Shown here piece by piece: positions 16,401 through 28,400 of a stretch of 29,439 nt of DNA. The stretch spans positions 1-29,439 of IMG/VR virus record IMGVR_UViG_3300009151_000274. One strand, given 5' to 3'. Within the stretch, counting starts at the first letter, position 1, and every line of letters begins with the position of its first letter. Position numbers and translations under genes: made by a program. Origin of the DNA: a virus. Below the pieces are notes generated by a model that was given only the letters and a program-made list of their open reading frames with translations, did not search any database and was not told where the DNA came from.

Positions 16401-19400
16401 GTAAGGGTAGTACCAGATGCTAACGGGCTAGTCAGTGTAATCGTACCAGTTGCATATATTGTTATGTCGGCCGGAGTTAATAATACTCGAGAAAATGTTA
16501 TAGCTGAGTTATTAGGAATATTAGCTATTAAAATCTGATCTAGTATAAGTGTAGTACTGTTTACAATTGTCTTAATTTTAGCATTGGAATTAAATGCATT
16601 AACTGCCGTGCTAGTTACTACATCGCCCGCTTTTAGTGAGGAGGTACTTGATACCAGTATTGTACTAGATCCTGCAGAGTTATTAACAAAATCTAAAGTT
16701 ATGCCAATAGCTGATATCGGTGCTTTGTTAATTCTTAAGGTAGTCGAATTGACTATCTCTGTTACTTTGTGTAATGAATTAAATCCTCCGCCGACAATCC
16801 CCATTCCAACAATAATACCTGTCGTATTTACAAGTTTTAAACTAGTTCCACTACTGCCCGAACCTGTAGTTTTAGTAACTACGCCAGTTGAATTAACTAA
16901 GACAGATGCTGTAGCGATTGGTCTTGTGTTTGCAATCTTATACTTGTACTGAGTCTGTGCACCGTTAGATGTGTATGTGTCTAGAATATTTTTTATATAA
17001 TAAACATTAAGCACTGTTAGATTTGCTGGTACATACGGTAAGATAAATGAATGTGTATTTGCAGATACTACTGTTATATAATCATCAAATCCTTCATCGA
17101 ACTCATCCCATGCGTCTGTTCCGTAGCCGTTTGAATCCCAGCCGGTGCTGAGATCAAAATTGAGACCATCAACAATAACTCCGCCGTAGTCTACTCCGGT
17201 CATTAACTGACCTAAATCTTTTCCCAAGTCTCTAGATTTTGGATTGTAATAATACTGTATACGATCAGCGGCATTTAATAACGACCAATCTTTTAAATAA
17301 GTTATAGAAATAATTGAGCCAGCGGCTGGTGCTGTAGAAAATTCTAAAAGTCCACTATAACTTGTATATCCTTTAGTTGTAGATTTTACAATACTTAATT
17401 TGTATAAATCTCGTAATACTGATACACCGTTAATAGTAATACTCGATGTTCCTATTCTAATATCAGGTGCCCAAGTTAACTTAAACTGATACAATCCATT
17501 AGATCCGGTTTTTGTTTCTGTTTGTTGCAAAGTAGTTATAAAATAAGATTGTGTAATACGATCAAATTTTATTTTTATTAAATTAGAACGCACAACGTTA
17601 TTACCTATTATAGGATCTGAACTAGTTCCAATTATTGCAACTGCTCTTGCAGGAGTTCCACCTTCTATTAATCCTCCAGTAAACGTAATTGTCGGTGCTG
17701 ACAGGTAACCTTTACCGTGTGTTAACAATATAATTCTACTAACTACTCCGTTAGATGTTAATGCTTTTGCTGTTGCACCTGTTCCTGCTCCATTAGAAAT
17801 AACCACAGTAGGGTCTGAGATATAACCCGACCCTGAACTTACTAATTCTATAGATGTTATAGTGTATCCAATATTATCAAGCCAGTGCTTCCACGGATAT
17901 GTCTGTACGACTGGGTCGGCGACATTAATAGTGTTATTATTAATCGAAGTTAGTATAGCTGATAGTATTTTATTTTCGTAGGCTGATGGTAAATCAAAGT
18001 CAGTAATAGATGTTTGACTAGTGTCAACTTTCTCATACGAACTTACATATTCTCGAATATTTGTTCTGTATGGTTTAACTTCATCAACGTAATCTTCAAA
18101 GTTACTTAAATTATCATTACGATATGTTACCGGCTGTTTTAATTCGCCAACATTATGCTTTGCTTTGATGAAACTAGTTTTAAATATCCAATCAACATAA
18201 ATCTGTTCTGTAAATATATATCGTACACTAACAAAGAACAAATCTAAATATGCACTAGATAAATCATCAATAAAGATATTATCTCGTAAGGCTGTTAAAA
18301 TAATTCTTAATTCATTTGATGCAACTGTATCAAATAATGTTCCATCATAAGTTGAAGCATCATAACCTACAGGAGTTCCTAAGAAACTATATAGATCGGA
18401 ATTAAGCTGTATCGTTCCTTTCTCTATACCGACTACTGTATATGATTGTGTCCAGTCAATACTAGATGAATTTGCATATTTTACTAGCAGTTGCCATCCC
18501 GATGTGCCAGTATATCTTACAATTACTAATTTTCCAATAGCTACTGAATCTGATATCTGAGATAGTTCCGAGTAGGTATTTACAGAATAATCTGCGGCTG
18601 AAAACGAGCTATATCCAGGCGAGTACCAATCAACTTTAGACCAATAATCAGTAACATCATATGTTTTAGTTTTTATTCTTGACCAAATTGCACCAATCGG
18701 ATCGTATGAATAAATGCTCCAGTTGTTTGATGCATTTTCATCCTGATATACTAATACTGAGAAATCTCTAATCAATGCTACAGTATTATTATCATATCCC
18801 GATCCAGAATTTATAACAGTTGCGCCTGTAATTTTTCCAAGACCGTCTGTGCTAATTGTAGCTTTTATCGTTGCTCCTTCCCCGGACCCAACTATGTCAA
18901 TATACGGTGCGGCAGTATAACCTTGTCCTGCATATACAATATTAATGCCTGTAATCTTTCCGTCGATGATAGTCGGTGTTATTGTAGGACGTCTAAATCC
19001 TCCAATATTAGCATAGACTAATTCTGCGGCAGTATCCGCTGTGGTATCGTATTGACCTGAAATCAAACTTGGATAAACATCTGCCGACTGTAGTGCTGAT
19101 AAATTTCTATTTTCAACAATTTGATTCTTTAATAATACTGTGTTTGCTTTTTCCACTACTTGTTTAAGTGCTTCGATGCGATTGATAAACATGCCCTGAC
19201 GTGGGCGATTTTCAATGCCATAACGTAACTTAGCTGGTAAATCTATATCTGGCACTACCCTATCGTAGTCATCTTTGCCGCATAGACTGTCAAACCATTT
19301 CTTTTCAATATTTTTAGGAATAGTTGTACTTGTAGATGAATTAATTAACTTCCACTGACTATGCACATTTTGATCAGTCTTATCTATTGTCCAATATTCT

Positions 19401-22400
19401 ACTGACAATGCTATATCTTTGTCAATTAACAATGGCTTGGCATTAACTATACTAAATGAATTTATTCCAGTTATCGCAACATACGTGTATCCCTGACCTC
19501 TTGGATTTGCAATTAGATTAGAAACTTCTGCGGCAGAAATATGTCTTCCTGTTATATTAGGAACAACTTTTTTATTTTTTACCCAGTAGCAATATGTATT
19601 TTTAAACGTCTGACTTATTGTATCATACTTCTTTTTAATAGAATATGCACTATTTCCGTACAATGAGGTACCACTAATTCCCTGTGCTAATCCAACTTCG
19701 GTGTCAGCTTTTTTATCCCAGTCTACTGGAAGCAGTGTTGTTGATATCCACTCATATACATCAATGCTTGCGCCGTGCGCTAAAGTATTCCATGTACTGT
19801 TTCGATATGCAACTGACGAATCATAACTTTCTATAAATTTAGCAGTTCTAAGGTCCCACCATAGTTGACCAACTTGATCGGTAGTCCATTGAGCATTAGG
19901 ATCAACAGTAACATCTACTCCAATAGAATAAATCGCTGGATCATAAAAAGTGGCATATTTTAATTCTTCAGAAGCAATACCTGGAATTTTTCCTTGCAAT
20001 GGATCGATAATGTCAAGTTTATTCAATAACTGGTCTGTTGTCTTGTTGTATAAAAATGCCTGCTTAATTTTATATGGATCTGGTTTTTCAATTTCAATAT
20101 CCTTAATCGTCCACGAGTATGTATTTGGTGTTTTAATATAATTATAAACTTTACCCGAACGTAATCCTTGGTCAGTTGTAAACGGTGCTCCCACAAACAC
20201 ATTATTATTGCCAATCGCGATTGCCGCACCGTAGCTATCGGCAGTTCTTGTATTAGCTGACAATGTTTCACTGAAGACCCACTTTGATGCATACCTATCG
20301 TATATGTCTACACGGCCGGTATTTGTATTAGTTGTTATAAAATTTGTAGACTTTTTATCAAAGGTAGTTGGTTGACCTGAAATAGTCGGATTCTCAGTTT
20401 GATCTTCATTGAATGTTACAATTGCCTCAGTATCGCCGTGTGTACTATAGACAACTAATGTTTTAAAATCATTCATGAAGGACATTTCGCTTCCGAATCT
20501 TCCATTTATTTGAGGTTGATGATTTTCTAATGCTTGGTACAGGCTGTATGTAGATCCATTGAACTTATACACACTAACTCCGCCCTGCTGTATTGTGCGG
20601 ACACCATCTGTAAGATCGTCTGATATTGCCAAGTATTCGCCGCTAGTCGATAGTGATATCGCTTGTCCGAAATCGTAATCAGTACCTAAGATTGTTTGTG
20701 TTGGTGTTGTACTAAATGTTCCGCTGGCCTTTTTATAAACATATACTTTGCCCGGAACTGATCCTGCGCAAGCAGATATGCTTAGTACGCTAGTATCAGT
20801 ACTTAATGATATAGAATTTCCAAAATTACTTTGAGTTGTTTCTCCTGCATAAATTTTAGATAAGTCATACGTCCAGCTTACTGTTACAAATTTAATAACA
20901 CCGCTAGGGGTAGAATTAGGGCTACCACTTAATACTATGTTCATCGGTGTTACTTGTACTACTGTACGAGTTAATGATGTTGTACCATCAGAAAACGTAA
21001 CATTTGAAATATTTGATAAATCTTGGTGGGCTTGAACTACTACATAGCCTCGGCGAACTGCGGTTGAATCATAATATACTGAGTACACCTCAGTAGGAAA
21101 AGTTACATTTGTTCCGCTCACAAACATACCAATTTTAACTCTTGAAATATCATCGCCAATAGCAAAAAATAGTTTAGTTAATGTATATAGAACAGTTTGC
21201 CCTGAGGTGAATCCTGTTCCGATGATCGACATGCCTGCTTGTACTCCGGTAGTAGAAGTAACTGCTACTGCTCCAAACGCACTGCCTACTGAGTTGTAAG
21301 TTGTAGAAACATGTTCAATTGTAGTATAATTTAATTTGTAAACTCGTCCTCGATTTGTATCGTATCCTAAAGCAGATATGTAAAGTTCATTATCTCCAAA
21401 TACTAAACTTGAACCAAAACGTTCTCCGGCTCGAAACCCGGGGCTTAGTATAGTATCAACTAAATCATATAGTCCGATTGGGTTTCTTTTGTAAAGGGTC
21501 ACTGCGCCATGCAATGTCTTATCTGTGTTTGTTCCAACAATATCTGTGCTAAGATACGGTAGTAATTCCCATACTAAATTAACGCTTGCTGGATTAATTC
21601 CGATAATGCCAGATTGCAATGCTTGATAGTACAAGTTACCTATTGATACAATATCATCAACAGCATATGTTGTAGAGTTGGACCACACACCGACTAGTTT
21701 TGTAGATGCATTCTTAGCTAATGGTGAACCAATAGCAAGCCAAGTACCGTCAGGAGAAAATGCGGCAGAGTCGCCGATTACGCTAGAAGTGACTGTCCGG
21801 CCAACTACAGTAGTATTCGGATCTACACCAAAAACCTCTTTAGCGATACTTGGTCTAGATAAAGTCTGTTGTTGAACCCACAACAAGTTAGATCGTTGAT
21901 AGATTATTGTTTCGCCTGGGCCGTTTAATATTGCTACAACATTTCCAGATGTACTAATAGCTAGTGTTTTTCCGTATTTTAATTCAGGTATAGGAAGAGA
22001 ATTCTTAATATCAACTTCTGAGTAAACCTGATTATATTCCCACGATGCCCATTTTCCAGTACCACTGTCGTCAGTCCATAATAGATCACCCGGCGATACT
22101 GCCTTGGATAAAGCTGTATCAATAGTATCGATTGATGCTGTTCGTTGGCTGATTAACGCAAACACTATTAAATCATCTGCCGGTGTCCATGATGGTTGGG
22201 CACCTTCTGGTGGCTTTGGGGGCCAGCCTGATAGAGTAGTTGATACTGTGAATGTGTTTAATTCTACAGATGTAATTTTATAAAAACCGGATAATCCTAC
22301 AACACCGGATAGGCCAACATACGTTCCTACAGGTAGAGATATTAAATCCTCGCACTTGATTGTAAGTGTTTTATTAGAAGAATTATATACAACTCCTGCG

Positions 22401-25400
22401 TTTAATTCACCTTTTAATACACGTAACTGAAGGTCGGCATACTTGTAAACATTCCATGATATACCTTCAAATGTGCACCAAATATAATCACCGTTATTAA
22501 ACAAATCAATATTAGCTGTGAGTACTTCGTCAATTGTTTTAAAAGTAAATGCAACATCATTTGATTTTACGTAACCTGCACTTCGCAAATACGGATTATA
22601 ATTCTTTAACTTAGGCCAAGGTGCAGAAGCATACCCTAACGGTTTTACATAAACTAAGTTAGGAGTTTGTCTAATAATAAAATCATAATAATTAGTTGAA
22701 TTAACTTGATTTACTAATTCAAATCCTTGCGGATTATTTTTAAATAGTGATTCATCTAAAGTAAATTCAATACTTTCAAATCCAGAACTAGCACCATACT
22801 GCCCGGCCCTAACAGCCCATTCTTCATAGAAGTTTAAACTTTCTTTTCCGTCTGCACTTAATACGTCAAATAATTTATTGAGAACATTTTGTGTTCCTTT
22901 TTCACGAATCATCCCTTGATAGAATTTAAATTCGCTAACATCATCTTGAATAATGTTATTAAGATACTGACGCTTTTGATATCCGATGAGATGTTGGGCA
23001 ACTTTTTGTTGATTAATATCAAAGTTATCGCTGTCTAGACTATAGAAATCAGTAAATTGATTTGCTTTATAATTCCAATTTGGCAATAGTTGAGAGGTAG
23101 GTCTCGTATCAAGTTTTACCCAGTTAGTTGGATTAAACACTTCAGAGCCAGGAAGGAAATGAATAGCACTATAGTAAAAATCTTTGTACTTAACAATATC
23201 ACCCAGGGCATAATCTTTCCATGCCTCCCATGAGTTTACAATAGCCTGATCAAATATAAATCCCGGAATGTCGAAGCCGCCATACCAACCATCACTTACA
23301 TAACCTGATACTTTAATTCGATCTTGTTTGTAGCCGCTTGGGGGATTATAAATCGTATCATTAAACATAGTAGTATTTTTAAGAATTACTACTTGTTCTT
23401 TTTGTACTAGATAGAATGTTGCACAATATATTCCATCAGCAGTTCGAGGTGAATACGTAACATAGTTTTCTTTTCTATACGACTGAATAAAATTAGATTG
23501 AAGCGGTGTACCGTCTACTTTAAATATTTCATAGCCATTAAACGCATTTCTAATATCATCTATTACGCACAAATCTGAATTAAAAGTTAATCTTCCAGCA
23601 GATGGACTTAAACTAATAACACTACTGCCGACTGTACTCAATCCATCTAATTTTATAAAATCTTCTGGGTTAAATATTGCAGTTGCTGGAATAGTTTTAA
23701 TAGCCTTGTAATAATCTCCGTTATATCGTAATATAGAATCAAATACTACTGGGGTATTAGGTGTCCACTCTGCCCATTTATCCTGGCCTGAGGACCAATT
23801 TTGAGTGGTCCAGAATAGAAATTCCTTGGCGCTAGTTTCCCAATTGGTAATTGCATCTAGATTAGAATTATAATCGTCAAATACAAATCCCTGATCCTTT
23901 AACCATTCTCCGTATCCAATAATTACATCATACACTTCTTGTATCGTATCAAATTTAGTGCCGTATGGTATTGTAATTGCTTCAGTTCTATCCCATAACT
24001 TACGTGATAGAACAGTTCTTCCACCTATAATCGGAATTGATTTTAATGCTTGAACATAAGATGAATTAAAGGTTCCAGTAGCAGTATGAGTAACTTGTAC
24101 TCTATAATACACATTATTAAATTTAACAATAGTGCCGGCGGCATATTTCTGATTAGCAGTCCACTGTGCAAATCCTTCAGAGATACCGCCAACATTAATC
24201 GGATTACCAGTCTGCACCCAGTTGTAATAATTAAGGTATGGTCTTGTTAGGCTGTAACCTTTTAATTCATATCCGTCAGATAATTTTGTTACTAGAATTC
24301 CGCTATATGTAATTTTCTTAAGAGGGCTAGAGCTATTTAAAACAATATCGTAATCTTCTTGCGGGACAAATATACTACCTGAACCTAGTGGAGACTTACT
24401 ATCTAGTAGTAAATTAAATTTTTCTTTACTACTAAAAGCGCCAATACGATAGCTAAGTTTAGCTGATAAATTTAATAAATCATACTTGTATGAAGTGTAA
24501 GATTTTAAACTATCACTTAAAATATAATTTACAATATAGTTGATAATACCTGCAGTTTGTACTCTAGTAGAGCTTGTAGAAATATTAGGTAGAACTATGT
24601 CTGACGGTTTTATACGTCTGTTTGTTGCTTTATATACAAGTTGACCTGTCAAATCTCTTACTATTCGTGATCGGTCTAATACTAATCCAAAAGTTTTAGA
24701 TGGTGTTAATAACATAGAAGTTATTAGTATACTAAAAGGATAGTGGCTGCTTCTTCTCCAGGCTGCTTCAACTGGGCTATTATCACCGAATACAAAATTA
24801 TTTGTAGTCGACGGAGTAATTACACCTGATACAACATCTGACTGGAGGGGACTAACTAATACACCTGAATCATCCACTGGTAAGTGTGCCATTAACCAAG
24901 GCTTAATGTATTGTGGTAGTACGGTCGGCGGCACGCCTGGCTGTTTAACAACACCTTGTGAAATATCTGTCCACAACACTGTATTATCTTTAGTATATGG
25001 AGCAGGTCCATATACACTTTGCCACCAGCTAGGTTCGATGGTAAAGCCTAGCATTTCCCAAGGATGGGTATGTGGTCTATCAGTATTATACATCCAAGTG
25101 TAAATACCTCTCCAATACGCAGGTGCATTCTTTCCATCAGGAGTAGCATGCCCTTTATAATTGTAAGTAAATGGATTGTTTCTATCGTAACTTAACGGTT
25201 TAGAAAAATCTCTGTTAATTGATGATGTCCACTTGTAAAAATTCGGAGCAAGTACTTGATCAAATTCTGTTCTGCTGTATGTTTGGTCGTGGCCGTAGCT
25301 CGGAATAACATCAAAAATATTATATATTTTAGGATCATATTCTACTTTAATATTATTAAAGATACGTTTTTCTAATTCTAAAATAATGTTATCTCGATAA

Positions 25401-28400
25401 TCTCCAAATGCCAATGTTAAGCTGCCGTCATGCCCTTGAATCATCATCCGAGGGGTAACTAAAGTAGTATCAAGATAAATTTTAGGTTCGTACTTTGGCC
25501 AAATGCCTAACTTAGTCGGGGTTTCTGGTACAAAACTACCGTCAGTATTGTCATATTCGTAAGTACTAATAGTATCAGTATTAGTCATCACTACTTTATC
25601 TGCAATAATTACAAATCCAGAGCTATCAAACGTATATTCACTTCCGTATATTAATTGAACACCGTTTAAATATATCCCAATTGCTTTATTGCTCAATGTA
25701 GCTAATGTAAAAACGTTAGTTAAAGGATAAGTTTTAATTCGATAATCAACTACTTTGATTTCTGTTCGTATAGCAGAACCATAAGGAACCATATCACTAA
25801 AATAATATGGCAAGTTGGTTGGCTTATCTTTGTTAATCCTATCTAAAATTTGATCTACTTGTTTAGCCGGAGTAGAATCTACTCCTAGTTTTTCAGCAAT
25901 CGTTAGAAATATTTTCTTAAAATTATTATAATCGTCTCTTGCTTTTTCTATAGATCTTACTATATTGTTTGTCTGTGAAGTTATATGATATGTTGATAAA
26001 CTTCCAGGGCCACTATGCTGTACAAACTTTGTACCGTATTGAGTTATGCCGCCAATGTCTCTAATATTTGGATGATCGGGATCAAATGTTTGTCCACTGA
26101 TAGTAGTTGTACTAGCACTCTCGGGTGACACGTCTACTGAGAGCGGCAGATTTTCTATTATTGAACTAACATGATCTTTTACTTCACCCAGGGTGAAGTC
26201 AGTCATGTAATCGTTGAGAGGATTGTTTTGAAAGTTTAACGGTATTTCATAGTAGCCATTACTATTAATTGGCTGAGATGCATACGCTTTAATTGTTAAT
26301 ACTTCAGAATCTTTTAACGGAGTAACTAATTTAACTGATTTGTAAGCAGAGCCTGTGACAATAGACCAATAGCTGTTATCTAGTAAGATACCATTAATGT
26401 AAACTTTAACAACTAAATCTTTTAGGTTCGATATATCGTCAAAAATATCAATGTTGAATGTATTTTTAATGTTTGAATTTTTATAAATTCTAACAGCGGC
26501 TTGAGTATTTTTTACTTCACAGGTTTTCCATCCGTTGACATATAAAGCATTGCCAGCATAGTCACGATTTACTAGGTATCCTAAATCGACTTTGAGCGTT
26601 GCAATGCTAAGATTGTCTTTTTTATAATTAAATTTGTCAGTAGTTAGATCAAAATTGAAAACTATATCGCCGATGTTGTTAATATTTTTATAAGTTAATG
26701 GGAATCCTAAAACAACATCGTTGCTACCTGCAGATGAAACTTTATAAGAAAACAATTTTGTACCTATAAATGTACTACCCGGATAATATAAAATATCACC
26801 ATAACTATGTGAGTTTGCATCAACTACATCAAACAATGGTGGTTGATTTACTGTTAGTTTTTGCTGGGCCGCTGCCCAATTATTGATCGTTTCATTATAC
26901 CAGTACATCTGGCTTTGATTTTTTAAACCTTGCCTTACTAATACTACATCATTGTTAGACGGTGAAGTAAGTTCGATTAAATGAATTTGTCGTCTTCCTT
27001 CTATATTAACAAACTCTACTTGATATATTTTATTTTTAACTAGAGGATCAGTGTCGGCAGTAAATAATATCTTATGGCCTGATGCTAGTGGTGTGCCGTC
27101 AACATTATATCCTAACGATCCCTCAACCGTAGAAAACACATCTTTAGTAAATGTATCAACTAGGTCAATATCGCTAATTGCCTTAGTACCAAAATTAAAT
27201 AACTTTAAGTTTGCTTCAAATTCAATAATAGGACGGGTGGCTCGTGCTGTTTGGTCTAATGACGATGTATTCCCATTAAATTTTGCACTAGCTTCTATAG
27301 CATCTTTATGGAACCATCGATTATACCTTGCCCACGGATTGTGGTCAGCACTTCCTCGATTAGAAAGAATATAATCAGTCTTACCAGCGTATCCCTCAAC
27401 GTCGCTAAACGGTAAAGTATCAAACGGTGTTGAATCAAATAATACAGCAATGTTACTAGAAAAAGGAAATACAACTTCAAGAATAGATTCGTTGACTAGA
27501 GTAATTGCTGTTCCTACACCTTCTACATAATAGTTTCCGGTAGCATATTTTTCAGGAATTACTGTTCCGCCAAAATTCACTTTCATGCCATTAGTCAACG
27601 GTGTTCCGTCGGCTAATACATATTGTGCTTTGCCTAATATATTTTGTTCAACATCGATAATAGAATTATCATCTAATGATAATACTTGTATTACACCACT
27701 TAGTGCTAAATCAGTTTCGCTTTGATAATACAATATACTCGGTGTATCTGACGGTAGTGTTACAGTTATTGTGCCATCAACTACTCCGTACTTGTCAATC
27801 TGTGGTATTGTATATCGGTCAGCTGTTCCTAGTGTCGGTAGTAATTTAATACTAAAAGGATTGCCGGGACTTTTAATTTTAAATGTATATGTTTGTCCTC
27901 TGTATAATCTAAGTACAGGATTGCGTGTTAATCCATTAGGTGTAAATAGATACTCATTACCGTCACCTTCAGATTCTATTGATACAGTATATGTGCTCTC
28001 AATCTTTTGTTTCTGGCCGTAGATGGTAATAAGGTCAGGGCCGTAAGGTAACCAGTAATAGTTTTGAAAATTAACAAACTTATCCCAATCAATGTGCGGG
28101 TTCCAACTATAGAATTCTTGAGAGTTTAATCTAGAATGGTTTGCAGTATTACTTCCAAACACCCCTAACTGATTAATATAGTCAATATAGTCTTTAAAAT
28201 AAGTTGTATTACCTATCGTATCATTAATAACAAAGCTAGGTTCAAACTGATAATTCTGTCTTGTCGTAGTTGGTGCGTTGATATACACATCACTACCAAC
28301 CGCAGCCTTAGCATTCTTGCGGCCGACGAATCCGTTAATCTTTTTAACAGTACCTGGCTGTACTAACTGATCAACTGTTGCTTGTAAAAACTTCTTATTA

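Noticed and set aside
20023-20292. 89-residue minus-strand frame in another phase inside the giant gene
   Set aside because: It is out of frame within the propeller region of the giant protein, with low-complexity basic content and no ribosome site.
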